The notes under the pieces were generated by a model that saw nothing but the letters and a program-made list of their open reading frames with translations, searched no databases and had not been told where the DNA came from. Made by a program: the position numbers and the translations under genes. A stretch of 64,000 nucleotides of DNA, from contig NZ_JACHNB010000001.1 in the NCBI RefSeq assembly GCF_014205225.1, forward strand, positions 6,677,501-6,741,500, written 5' to 3'. Below, piece by piece: positions 1-9,025 of this stretch (the first letter of the stretch is position 1; each line of letters opens with the position of its first letter). This DNA comes from Actinoplanes octamycinicus. Lineage in GTDB: Bacteria > Actinomycetota > Actinomycetes > Mycobacteriales > Micromonosporaceae.

Positions 1-1
1 G

Positions 2-2215
2 ATCGTGGTGGTGGACAACTGCGAGAGCCTTCTGCCGGACCCGGACGACGCGGTGGCCGAGATCTTCACGCTGTGCCGCCGCCTGCTCGACGCGGACCCG
101 CGAACCAGATTCGTCTTCACCACCCGCGAGTCGCTCCCGATCCCGTTCGAGCGGCCCGCCGCGGAGCGCACGCTGGGCGCCCTGCACCCGGCCGACGCGG
201 TCGAGCTGGTCGCCGAGGTGATGAAACAGCACGGCTGGACCCCGCCGGAGGACGACGCGGGCGAGGCTCCGCAGCAGATCACCGACTTGGTCGAGGCGGT
301 GAACCGGCACGCCCGGGCGCTGGTGCTGCTGGCCCGGGAGGTCGCCCAGCGCGGGGTCACCGCGACCACCGCCGACCTGCGCTCCCTGATGACCCACCTG
401 GAGGTCCGGCATCCCGGGGATCGAGAGAATTCCCTGTACGCCAGCGTGGAGCTGTCCCTGCGCCGCCTCTCCCCGGAGTCCCGCCGCCACGTGCGAGCGG
501 TAGCGGTCTGCCACGGCGGCGTCCACTTCGCTGTCCTCACCGTGTTGACCGGCCTCACCGGCGACGCCCTCCTGCGAGTGACGGCCGAAGTGATCGATGT
601 CGGTCTGGGCGAGGATTTGGGCGACGGTCATCTGCGCCTCGACCCGGGCCTCGCCCCGTACCTGCTCGGCGAACTGACAGCCGGCGAGATCGAAGCCCTC
701 CGCGAAAAGTGGATCAAGGCCATGGCCGGGCTGACCGAGCAGATGAACAACGACCCGGACGTCTATCGCGCCCGCCGGCTTACCTCGGTGGAACTGCCCA
801 ATCTGGTGGCCATGCTGGACCTGCTCCCGGGGCCGTGGCCGCCGGACGACGTGGTGACGCTCGCGCATCACGTGGAGTGCCTGTTGGAGAACCTGGGCCG
901 GCCGCGAGCGCTGGCCCGGGCCGTCCAGGCGCGCGAAGCGGCCTCGGCGGAGCTGAACGGTTGGTCCGCGGCGCGGTTCCGATCCGATGGGGCGACCATC
1001 GATCGCCTGATGGAGCGCGGCGATCTCGGCGCCGTGCGCGCCGCCTCCGAACAGTTGCTCGCCAGGTGTCTCGAGGCGGGCGAGCAGGCCTACCCGCTGG
1101 CCGCGAGTGACATCGCCGCGGCATACCTGCGCCTGGGCCGGTCGCTGAACGCGATCGGTAACGCCGAGGCGGCACTGGCGCCGCTGGCTGAGGCACGCCG
1201 GCGATTCACGGCGATGACCGATGGCACCGATGATCGGATGATCAGCCTGGTGATCACCGAGATCGGCAACAGCTGTGTCCGCCTGGGCCGCCTGAGCGAC
1301 GCCGCCACCGCCTACGAGGAGGCCATCGAGCTGACGTCGAAGGCCGGTGAGCTGCGGGACGTCGCGGTCAACAAGGCTCAGCTGGCCACCGTCCGGCTGG
1401 AGCAGAAGCGGTACGACGAGGCGCTGCGGGGCTACCGGGAAACCCTCGACACCTTCCGGACCATGGGCGAGCCGCTCCGGGTCGCCGACTCCTGGTACCA
1501 GATCGCCCTCGTGTACCAGACCGCCGGTCAGTGGGATGCCGCCGAGCAGGCGCACCGGGAGGCCCTGGCGATCCGCGTCCGGGAGGACGACGTTCCTGGC
1601 CAGGCCAACAGCCTTCTCGGACTGGGCGTCGTGTCGGCAAACCGCGAGCGGTACCAGGACGCGGTCGCGTTCTTACGGCAGACCGCTGAGTTGCGCGCGC
1701 GGATGAACGATCGCCGGGGCGAGGGGAGCGCCCGTGGCAACCTCGCCCAGGCGCTGACCTTTCTCGGTCGTTACGACGAGGCCCGCCGTGAGATCGAGTC
1801 GGCGATCGCCCGCCTGGAACCGTTCGGGCATGCCGATGAGATGTGGATGGCCTGGCACATGGCGGAGCGGCTGGAGACGGCGGCCGGCCGGGCCGAGGAG
1901 GCGCTGGCCGCCCGGCGAAGGGCGAGGGACATCTACCTCGCCTACCGGCGGGCCGGCGGCGAGAGCCAGGCCAGGCTGGGCTTCGCCGTGGCGTTCTTCA
2001 CCCAGCAGGCCCTGCAGCACGGCCGTGGTCAGGCACTGCAAGCGCTGAACGAGTCCACCGCGCCGGAGGTGCCGCCGTGGTCGCTGGTCAAGCGTCAGAT
2101 CCGGGCCGTTCTCGCCGGCGACCGGGCCCGGATCGAGGCGGGTGAAGCCGACCTGGACTTCCTGGACGCCGCTGAGATCCGGCTGATGATCGAAGTGCTC
2201 GACCGGGACGGATAG
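2..2215 (+). CDS. STAND NTPase with TPR repeats, 5'-truncated (paralogue of the next gene)
   Basis: The reading frame is open from the first base, so the N-terminus lies outside the window. The visible part starts in the Walker B strand (hydrophobic run ending VVVDN) of an NB-ARC ATPase, continues through the 'FTTRES' sensor-like motif, a winged-helix-like region, and about 400 residues of helical repeats with TPR character. It aligns end to end with the C-terminal half of the gene at 2237, including the ending 'DLDFLDAAEIR', so the lost part probably carried TIR and CHAT domains too. It lies 21 bp upstream of that gene on the same strand and is probably cotranscribed. By analogy with STAND proteins it should sense a ligand through the TPR region and oligomerise. 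Function is inferred. Confidence 0.85.
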   Translation: MVVVDNCESLLPDPDDAVAEIFTLCRRLLDADPRTRFVFTTRESLPIPFERPAAERTLGALHPADAVELVAEVMKQHGWTPPEDDAGEAPQQITDLVEAVNRHARALVLLAREVAQRGVTATTADLRSLMTHLEVRHPGDRENSLYASVELSLRRLSPESRRHVRAVAVCHGGVHFAVLTVLTGLTGDALLRVTAEVIDVGLGEDLGDGHLRLDPGLAPYLLGELTAGEIEALREKWIKAMAGLTEQMNNDPDVYRARRLTSVELPNLVAMLDLLPGPWPPDDVVTLAHHVECLLENLGRPRALARAVQAREAASAELNGWSAARFRSDGATIDRLMERGDLGAVRAASEQLLARCLEAGEQAYPLAASDIAAAYLRLGRSLNAIGNAEAALAPLAEARRRFTAMTDGTDDRMISLVITEIGNSCVRLGRLSDAATAYEEAIELTSKAGELRDVAVNKAQLATVRLEQKRYDEALRGYRETLDTFRTMGEPLRVADSWYQIALVYQTAGQWDAAEQAHREALAIRVREDDVPGQANSLLGLGVVSANRERYQDAVAFLRQTAELRARMNDRRGEGSARGNLAQALTFLGRYDEARREIESAIARLEPFGHADEMWMAWHMAERLETAAGRAEEALAARRRARDIYLAYRRAGGESQARLGFAVAFFTQQALQHGRGQALQALNESTAPEVPPWSLVKRQIRAVLAGDRARIEAGEADLDFLDAAEIRLMIEVLDRDG

Positions 2216-2236
2216 ACCTGGAACGGGGTCGGTCGT

Positions 2237-5200
2237 GTGGTGGAGGTGGGCAGCGGCGCGGGCGGGGACAGTGGACCGGTGACGACGTCGACGGGTGAGG
2301 TCTTCATCTCGTGTGCGGCGGAGGACCGGGAGTTCGCCGCCGACCTGCGCCGACGTCTCGAAGAACTGCGGATCCCGGTCTGGGCCGGCCCGCGCGAGCT
2401 GCGCCCGGGCAGCAGACCCGACCCGGAGGCCGCCACCGCCGTCGCCCGCGCGGGACACGTTCTTGTCGTGCTCAGCCCCAGCACCGTCAACTCCCCGCAG
2501 GTCCGCCGGGAGATCGCCGCCGCGCTGGCCCGCACCGGCGACGGCGTCCGGGTGATTCCGCTGCTGCTGCCCGGCATCACCCCGGACGCCCTGGACCTGT
2601 GGTTCCCGGAGCGCCCGCTGGCCGTCCCGGTCGAGGCCGGCCCGGGCGGCCTCAGCGTCGCCCTCCCGGCCCTGCTCGCCGCCCTGGGCCGGCAGGCGCC
2701 CGACGACCCGCAGGCCTTCGCGCTGCCCGCGGCGAAACCGGTCGAGGAGTTGATCCTCAAGCTGACCGACCCGCGGATGGAGACCGTCGACGGCTGGCGC
2801 CGCGCCCGGGCCACCGCGACCCTGATCTACGAGCCGGCCCGCCCCGGCGCCCGCGACGTGGAGAGCCTGCCGTTCCCCTTCACCGCCCCGCTCGGCCCGA
2901 TCGAGACCGCCGACCTGCGCTGGTACCTGGAGGAGTACCACCTCTGGCCGGTCGGCCAGTTCACCCGCCGCGCCGACGGCATCCAGAAGCGGCTCCCGTC
3001 CTGGGGCGGTGATCTCTACGCCGCCGCGCTCGCCGACGAGGAGGCCTGGGAGGCGCTGACCGCCTGGCAGCACGCCGCCGGTGACGCCGACCGCCGGTTC
3101 TCGGTGATGGTCTACGGCGACCTGCCCCGGGCCGCCGGCGAGCGGGACCAGGCCGCCGCCCGGGAGGCGGCCACCGAGCTGCTGTCGCTGCCCTGGGAGC
3201 TGCTGCACGACGGCCGGGGCTGGCTCTTCCAGGGCCGGGAGCCGGTCCGGGTCCGGCGCCGCCTGCCGAACCGGCGGCGGCAGCCGGACCGCCCGACCGA
3301 GCTGCCGGTGCGGATCCTGCTGGTCAGCCCGCGTCCCGAGGTCGACCGGGACGGCGATCCGATCGCCTATCTCGATCACCGGACCGGCGCCCGGCCGCTG
3401 GTCGAGGCGCTGGAGAACCTGGGCGAGCTGGCCCGGCTCACCATCCTGCAGCCACCGACCTACGCCGGGCTGCAGCTCGCGCTGCAGGAGGGAGATCAGG
3501 GATTTCCGTACGACGTGGTGCACTTCGACGGCCACGGCGCGATCGGCACGCTGAGCTTCGAGGATCCGGCCGACCGGGAACGGCGGCGGGTCGACGTGGT
3601 GGACGCCGCGCAGCTGGCCGGGCTGGTCCGCCGGCACCGGATCCCGCTGGTCCTCCTGGAGGCCTGCCGGACGGCGATGTCGGAGATGGACCCGACCGCG
3701 TCGGTCGCCGCGCGGCTGCTCGACGAGGGGGTGACCTCGGTTGTCGCGATGAGCCACAGCGTCCTGGTGGAGACCGCCCGCCGGTTCGTGCAGAGCTTCT
3801 ACGCCGAGCTGGCCCGTGGCGCCCGGGTCGGCGCCGCGATGCTGGCCGGGCAGCAGGAGCTGTACGCCGACCGGGCGCGTGGCCGGGTGCTCGGGGCCGG
3901 TGAGCTGCGCCTGCAGGACTGGTTCGTCCCCGTGCTCTACCAGGAGGAACAGGACCCGCAGCTGATCACCAAGGTGCCGCCGGACGCGGTCCTGCGGCTG
4001 GAGGCCAAGCGCCGCCGGTACCGTCTCGGTGACCTCCCGGACCCGCCGGAGCACCGGTTCCGCGGCCGCGGCCGGGAACTGCTCGCCCTGGAACGGCTGC
4101 TGCACCGCCATCCCTGGGCGGTGGTCCGCGGCATCGGCGGGCAGGGCAAGACCGCCCTCGCCGTCGAGCTGGCCCGCTGGCTGGTCCGCAGCGGACGGTT
4201 CGAGCGGGCCGCGTTCGTCGGCCTCGACCGGCACCGCGACGCCCGGGCGGTGCTGGACACTCTCGGCCGTCAGCTGGCCGGCCCCCGCTACACCGTGGCG
4301 CAGTACCCCGACCTGGACCTCGCCGTCCAGCCGGTCGCCCGGGCGCTCGCCGACCACACCACCGTCGTGGTGGTCGACAACGGGGAGAGCGCTGCGGCCG
4401 TACCGGAAATCTTCGATCTTTGCCGTGGACTGCTCGACGCGGATCCGGGCACCCGGCTGATCTTCACCAGCCGCGAGTCGCTGCCCGCCCCGTTCGATCG
4501 GCTGGGCCGGGAGCGGGAGCTGGGCGCCCTGGACCGGCCGGACGCGGTCGACCTGGTCGGCGAGGTGATGAAACAGCACGGCTGGACGCCGCCGGAGGAG
4601 GACGCGGGGGAGGCGCCGCAGCAGGTCACCGACCTGGTCGAGGCGGTCGGCCGCCACGCCCGCGCGCTGGTGCTGCTGGCCCGCGAGGTGGCCCGGCGCG
4701 GGGTCACCGCGACCACCGCCGACCTGCGGTCGCTGATGGCCCACCTCGACGAGCGGCACCCCGGCGATCGGGAGAATTCCCTGTACGCCAGCGTGGAGCT
4801 GTCCCTGCGCAGGCTCAGCCCGCTCTCCCGCGAGCACGTCCCGGCGGTCGCGGTCTGCCCCGGCGGGGTCCACCTGAGCGTCCTGGAGGCGATCACCGGT
4901 CTCCGGCTGGACGGTGCCCGGCAACTGGCCACCGAGCTGATCGAAGTCGGTCTGGCCGAGGACCTGGACAACGGCCACCTGGGTCTGGACCCGGCCCTGG
5001 CGCCCTACCTGCTCGGCGAACTGCGAGACAAGCCGGCCGCCGATCTCCGCGAGCGCTGGGCCGACGCGATGCTCGCCCTGACCGCCCGGCTGCGGCGCTG
5101 GGAGTTCACCGCGGACGCCGACCGGGCCCGGGAGCTGACCGTGCTGGAGCTGCCCAACCTGCTCGGCATGCTGGACGTGCTGGCCGCGAGCCGGCCCGCG

Positions 5201-6577
5201 CAGGAGGTCGTGGCCGCCGCCAACCACGTGGTGGCCCTGGTGGAGGATCTGGGCCGGCCGGGCGCGGTGGCGCGCGCGATCCGGGTGCGCGACCAGGCCA
5301 GGCCGGATCTCACCGGCTGGTCCGAGGCGCGCTTCGACGCCGACGTGACCGACATCTTCCGGCTGGTCGACGACGGTGAGCTGCCGGCCGCGCTGACCGC
5401 CGCCCGGCGGCTGGTCGACCGGTGTCTGGCGGCGGGCGAGGACGCCTATCCGCACGCCGCCCACGACATCGCCGCCGCCTATCACCACCTGGGTCAGGTG
5501 GTGATGGAGGGCAACGATCCCGAGGCCGCGCTGGTCCCGTTCGCCGAAGCCCGCCGACGTGCCGAGGCGTTGCCGGGCGAGGACGGCGACGGGCTGGACA
5601 TCGCGGTCGTCGCCGACATCGGCAGCTGCATGCTGGACCTGGGCCGGTTGATCGACGCGGGGGCGGCCTTCGAGGAGGCGGTCGCGCGTTCCACGCGCGC
5701 CGGTGAGGTCCGGGCCGCGGCCATCCACAAGGCCGGGCTCGGCTCGGTCCGGCTGGAGCAGTTCCGGTACGCCGAGGCGCTGCGTGCCAACGAGGAAGCC
5801 CGCGACACCTTCCAGGCGCTGGGCGAGCCGCTGATGGTCGCCGGGTACTGGTACCAGATCGGGCATGTCCACGTCGTGGCCGGGCGGCCCGGCGACGCGG
5901 AGCACGCGTTCCGGGAGTCGCTGGCCATCCGGGTCCGGGAGGGCGACCTCACCGGGCAGGCCGCCTGCCTGCTCGGCCTGGGCGACAGCTATGGAATGCG
6001 GGGCCGGTTCGAGGACGCGGCCGCCTTCGCACAGCAGGCGGCGGACGTGTTCGTCCAGCTGAACGACGTCGTGGCGGAAGGTGTCGCGCGCGGCAACCTG
6101 GCCGGGGTGCTGATCGGTCTGGGCCGGTACGAGGAGGGCCGCCGCGAGATCGAGCGCGCCTTCGAGTGCTTCGAGCCGTACGGGGCAGCCGTGCAGCCGT
6201 GGAAGATCTGGAGCACGCTGGAGCGCCTGGAGCGGGCGGCCGGGCGTACCGGAGAAGCCTCCGCGGCCCGGAAGCAGGCGATGGACCTCTACCTGGCCTA
6301 CCGTGAGTCGGGCGGCATGACCCAGGCGCCGCTGGGTCCGTCGGTGATGTTCTTCGTCCAGCACATCTCCCGGCACGGGCGGCAGCAGGCTCTCCGAGTG
6401 CTCGACGAGGCGGAGCCGCCGGACCGGCCGCCGTGGCCGGTGTTCCGGCGCCAGATGCGGGCGGTGCTCACCCGCGACCGTGACCAGCTCATCGCCGGCG
6501 AGGACGACCTGGACTGCCTGGACGCCGTCGAGCTGCGGATCCTGGACCGGATGCTGGACGGCGACAGTCAGTGGTGA
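2237..6577 (+). CDS. TIR-CHAT-NB-ARC-TPR protein (predicted STAND immune/signalling protein)
   Basis: This 1446-residue protein has four parts. Residues 20-140 form a TIR-like fold (VFISCAAED; VLVVLSPS; RREIAAAL). Residues 190-565 form a CHAT caspase-like protease with the His motif HFDGHG (His433) and Cys motif LLEACRT (Cys477). Residues 605-880 form an NB-ARC ATPase with Walker A GIGGQGKT (632-639) and Walker B VVVVDN (710-715). The rest is TPR-like. The known model is that ligand binding by TPR triggers NTP-dependent oligomerisation and activates the N-terminal effectors. Two effectors, TIR (often an NADase) and CHAT (protease), on one chain is unusual. Whether the TIR is catalytic cannot be settled by eye; it may be an adaptor. 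The GTG at 2237 is taken as start; a second in-frame GTG at 2279 still precedes the TIR domain. A hairpin follows the stop directly. Confidence 0.88.
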   Translation: MVEVGSGAGGDSGPVTTSTGEVFISCAAEDREFAADLRRRLEELRIPVWAGPRELRPGSRPDPEAATAVARAGHVLVVLSPSTVNSPQVRREIAAALARTGDGVRVIPLLLPGITPDALDLWFPERPLAVPVEAGPGGLSVALPALLAALGRQAPDDPQAFALPAAKPVEELILKLTDPRMETVDGWRRARATATLIYEPARPGARDVESLPFPFTAPLGPIETADLRWYLEEYHLWPVGQFTRRADGIQKRLPSWGGDLYAAALADEEAWEALTAWQHAAGDADRRFSVMVYGDLPRAAGERDQAAAREAATELLSLPWELLHDGRGWLFQGREPVRVRRRLPNRRRQPDRPTELPVRILLVSPRPEVDRDGDPIAYLDHRTGARPLVEALENLGELARLTILQPPTYAGLQLALQEGDQGFPYDVVHFDGHGAIGTLSFEDPADRERRRVDVVDAAQLAGLVRRHRIPLVLLEACRTAMSEMDPTASVAARLLDEGVTSVVAMSHSVLVETARRFVQSFYAELARGARVGAAMLAGQQELYADRARGRVLGAGELRLQDWFVPVLYQEEQDPQLITKVPPDAVLRLEAKRRRYRLGDLPDPPEHRFRGRGRELLALERLLHRHPWAVVRGIGGQGKTALAVELARWLVRSGRFERAAFVGLDRHRDARAVLDTLGRQLAGPRYTVAQYPDLDLAVQPVARALADHTTVVVVDNGESAAAVPEIFDLCRGLLDADPGTRLIFTSRESLPAPFDRLGRERELGALDRPDAVDLVGEVMKQHGWTPPEEDAGEAPQQVTDLVEAVGRHARALVLLAREVARRGVTATTADLRSLMAHLDERHPGDRENSLYASVELSLRRLSPLSREHVPAVAVCPGGVHLSVLEAITGLRLDGARQLATELIEVGLAEDLDNGHLGLDPALAPYLLGELRDKPAADLRERWADAMLALTARLRRWEFTADADRARELTVLELPNLLGMLDVLAASRPAQEVVAAANHVVALVEDLGRPGAVARAIRVRDQARPDLTGWSEARFDADVTDIFRLVDDGELPAALTAARRLVDRCLAAGEDAYPHAAHDIAAAYHHLGQVVMEGNDPEAALVPFAEARRRAEALPGEDGDGLDIAVVADIGSCMLDLGRLIDAGAAFEEAVARSTRAGEVRAAAIHKAGLGSVRLEQFRYAEALRANEEARDTFQALGEPLMVAGYWYQIGHVHVVAGRPGDAEHAFRESLAIRVREGDLTGQAACLLGLGDSYGMRGRFEDAAAFAQQAADVFVQLNDVVAEGVARGNLAGVLIGLGRYEEGRREIERAFECFEPYGAAVQPWKIWSTLERLERAAGRTGEASAARKQAMDLYLAYRESGGMTQAPLGPSVMFFVQHISRHGRQQALRVLDEAEPPDRPPWPVFRRQMRAVLTRDRDQLIAGEDDLDCLDAVELRILDRMLDGDSQW

Positions 6578-6614
6578 GTGCCCGGGAGCGCGGGGGCAGG
6601 GCGCTCCCGGGCAC
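6578..6614. terminator. Bidirectional hairpin terminator between convergent genes
   Basis: A perfect 14-bp inverted repeat (arms 6578-6591 and 6601-6614, loop of nine) begins at the base after the STAND gene's stop codon and ends five bases before the stop of the convergent lectin gene. No T-run follows, as is common in actinobacterial terminators. Confidence 0.8.
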
Positions 6615-6619
6615 GCTCA

Positions 6620-8824
6620 TCACGGCCCGGCGGTCAGGTAGGTGACCTGGTGACCGCTGTTCGCGGCCGCGCCGGTGTTGTTGATGACGTGGCTGATCGT
6701 GCCGGTGCCGCCGAGCGACACGGTCACCATGTCGTGGAACTTGACCCCGCTCACCGCCGGCACCTCGAAGGCCCGCGCGTTGACCACCGACGAGTTCACG
6801 TTGAAGTAGCAGTAGCTGCCCAGCCCCCACGCCTCGTGGCTGGTGACCGAGTCGGCGACCTTGTACGCGGCCCAGCCCTGGGTGGACCCGTTCATGTAGG
6901 CGGCCTGGTTCGGCGGGTCGTACGGCATCTCGTTCTGGTAGAAGTAGGTCCGGCCGCCGTTGCCGTTCCAGATCGTCTGGTACTGCTGGTAGTGCTCGAC
7001 GAAGAGGCCGTAGAAGGTCACGTTGTTGCCGTTGACCACCAGGCCGTTGCGGGCGGTGTTGGTGGTCCAGCCGACCGTCCCGCTGTTGCCGTGGTCGGCC
7101 CGCCAGATCCAGGCGTGGTCACCGATCACGTTGTTGCTGTTGATCTGCACGCTGACCGTGGCCTTGCCGGCGATCGAGCCGCCGATCCGGACGAAGACGT
7201 CGGACAGCACGGTCGGGTTCGCCGCGTGCGACGCGGTCGAGCCGGCCGGGCCGACCTGCAGCAGGATGTTCGAGTTGGTGGTGCCGGCGTCGAGCAGCAG
7301 CCCGGCGATCCGCACGCCGTCCACGTCGGCCACGTGCATCGCGTCGACGCCGCCGTCCGGCACGAAGGTGGCCAGGCCCAGGCCGAGCACCACGGTGCCG
7401 GCGCGGTTCACGTTCAGCGTCTGGTTGAGGTGGTAGACGCCCGGCGTGACCAGCAGGTTCTTCCCGGCGGCCAGGGCCGCGTTGATGGTCGCCGCGGTGT
7501 CGCCGGACTTGACCACGTAGAACGTGCTGATCGGCAGCGAGGTGCCGGCCGGCGAGCCGGACGCCCACGTGGTGCCGGACGTGTTGCTCCGCAGGGCGGG
7601 GACGAAGACCTGGTAGGCGCCGGCGCTGTCGACGTACAGGTAGGGCTTCTCGGCGACGGTCGGCGTGGTGCCGACCGTGGTGTACGGCGGCGACGGGAAG
7701 GTGTTCGCGGGGGCGCCGGTGGAGCCGACGAAGACCTGGTTCCAATTGGAGCCGGACCAGCTGCCCATCGCCGAGTTGCGGGTCAGCCACTGCTGCTGCG
7801 TCCCGGACTGGATCTGCCCGTCGATCTTGGAGTCGGCGAGGAACCCGCCGGACGACCAGCCGCCGTCGGAGAGCGCCAGGTTGCCGCGCACGTGCATCCG
7901 CCGGTACGGCGCGGCCTGCGACACCGCCCACCGGTCCAGCCCGTCACCGGGCGTCACCGACAGGCCCTCGGCGGAGCGCCAGAAGTTCTGCGTGGCGTTC
8001 TGCGAGCCGTCCGGCCACCAGTCCGCCTCGGCGTGCACGTGACCGTTGATGGTCACCTGGTCCGGGGTCAGCCCGAGCCCGGCCACCTGGGTGAAGAACC
8101 CGACGTTGGCGTCCACCGAGTACGACCCCGGCTTGAACAGCAGCGCGTAGCGGGCGTTCCCGAACTGGTTGCTGACCTGCGCGTTGAAGACCGAGTTCAG
8201 CTTGCTCTGGATGGTCGACGCGCTCATCGACGGGTCGAAGACGGTGACGTTCGGGCCGAGATCCGGGTTGTTCGGGTTCGGCGGCACGGTGGTCGGCGGC
8301 GTGGTGGGCGTGGTCGTCCCGCCGGAGAACGTCCACTTCTGATTAGCGCCGCCGGAGCAGTCCCAGAGCTGCAGCTTGGCGCCGTCGGCGAGGTTGTTGT
8401 CCTTGATGTCGAGGCACTTGTTCGCCGCGACGTTGACCAGGTCGCGGCCGGCGGTCAGCGTCCACTTCTGCGAGGCGACCGAGTCGTAGCAGTCCCACAG
8501 GTGCACGACCGCGCCGTTGGCGGTCGCGTTGTTCGCCACGTCCAGGCACTTGCCGAGCGCCTTGACCTGGCCGTTGTCGGCGAGCGTCCAGGTCTGGTTC
8601 GGTCCGGTCGAGCAGGTCCACATCTGTGGCTGGTTGCCGTTCGCGGTGCTGCCGCCGGTGACGTCGAGGCATTTGCTGTTCGCCGAGCTGACCAGGGTGC
8701 CGCTGCTGGCGGCCAGCGCCTCGGTCACGCCGGCCACGCCGAGCCCGGCGACGACCAGCCCGATCGTGCCGGCGGCCAGCCAGCGGGTCCGCCGCCCGGG
8801 ACGGCGGGGGTGGGGAGCGGTCAT
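6620..8824 (-). CDS. Secreted ricin-type lectin plus right-handed beta-helix protein
   Basis: A secreted protein of 734 residues. The start is the ATG at 8824, preceded by AAGGG at good spacing; upstream in-frame codons extend into the promoter region. Residues 1-40 are a typical signal peptide (Arg-rich n-region, long hydrophobic core, ALA-A cleavage). Residues 42-165 are a ricin B beta-trefoil with three QxW-type motifs (NQTWTL, SQKWTL, NQKWTF) that should bind sugar polymers. A Pro/Thr linker follows, then about 540 residues of repetitive beta-strands like pectate-lyase/beta-helix proteins of actinomycetes, some annotated as 'adenylyl cyclase' without evidence. Role in polysaccharide binding or degradation outside the cell is inferred; I cannot point to catalytic residues. 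Confidence 0.8.
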   Translation of the reverse strand: MTAPHPRRPGRRTRWLAAGTIGLVVAGLGVAGVTEALAASSGTLVSSANSKCLDVTGGSTANGNQPQMWTCSTGPNQTWTLADNGQVKALGKCLDVANNATANGAVVHLWDCYDSVASQKWTLTAGRDLVNVAANKCLDIKDNNLADGAKLQLWDCSGGANQKWTFSGGTTTPTTPPTTVPPNPNNPDLGPNVTVFDPSMSASTIQSKLNSVFNAQVSNQFGNARYALLFKPGSYSVDANVGFFTQVAGLGLTPDQVTINGHVHAEADWWPDGSQNATQNFWRSAEGLSVTPGDGLDRWAVSQAAPYRRMHVRGNLALSDGGWSSGGFLADSKIDGQIQSGTQQQWLTRNSAMGSWSGSNWNQVFVGSTGAPANTFPSPPYTTVGTTPTVAEKPYLYVDSAGAYQVFVPALRSNTSGTTWASGSPAGTSLPISTFYVVKSGDTAATINAALAAGKNLLVTPGVYHLNQTLNVNRAGTVVLGLGLATFVPDGGVDAMHVADVDGVRIAGLLLDAGTTNSNILLQVGPAGSTASHAANPTVLSDVFVRIGGSIAGKATVSVQINSNNVIGDHAWIWRADHGNSGTVGWTTNTARNGLVVNGNNVTFYGLFVEHYQQYQTIWNGNGGRTYFYQNEMPYDPPNQAAYMNGSTQGWAAYKVADSVTSHEAWGLGSYCYFNVNSSVVNARAFEVPAVSGVKFHDMVTVSLGGTGTISHVINNTGAAANSGHQVTYLTAGP

Positions 8825-8886
8825 GGTGCGACCCTTCATGGGAAACGGGGGAGGCCCAGCATTTCCGCGGTCCCCCAGGCCCTCAA

Positions 8887-8914
8887 GGTTCTTTAAGGTT
8901 CCGTTAATGGTTCC
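8887..8914. promoter_or_regulatory. Three GGTTC direct repeats at about one-turn spacing
   Basis: GGTTC occurs at 8887, 8897 and 8909 (steps of 10 and 12 bp) in an AT-richer stretch 65-90 bp upstream of the lectin gene start. Spacing near 11 bp resembles arrays bound by OmpR-family response regulators such as PhoP, but the hexamers do not match a PhoP box well. Operator role is a guess. Confidence 0.3.
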
Positions 8915-8946
8915 GGAACAAGAACGCTGATGTGTTTCATCGCGCC

Positions 8947-8972
8947 CCGGGGTGTAGGTAGCCACACCCCGG
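8947..8972. promoter_or_regulatory. Inverted repeat in divergent promoter region
   Basis: A perfect 9-bp inverted repeat CCGGGGTGT / ACACCCCGG, arms 8947-8955 and 8964-8972, lies between the lectin gene (leftward) and the CPBP protease gene (rightward). A shorter one (GTCAC/GTGAC, 8980-8994) follows. Either could be an operator. Confidence 0.35.
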
Positions 8973-9025
8973 CTCGGTAGTCACCGGTAGTGACCGTGAT
9001 CCCGCCCCGATGATCTCCTCGACAC

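Noticed and set aside
1673..6376. A 1567-codon open frame on the minus strand
   Set aside because: It is the shadow of the STAND genes in GC-rich DNA: composition is Gln/Arg/Gly/Pro-rich with no domain, and it spans two real genes.
6578..8896. A 772-codon plus-strand frame opposite the lectin protein
   Set aside because: Shadow frame: Val/Arg/Gly/His-rich without motifs, whereas the minus strand has a signal peptide and QxW repeats.
8887..8914. A PhoP box for phosphate control of the lectin gene
   Set aside because: Repeat spacing is suggestive but the units (GGTTC) do not match the GTTCACC consensus well, so only a generic operator is reported.
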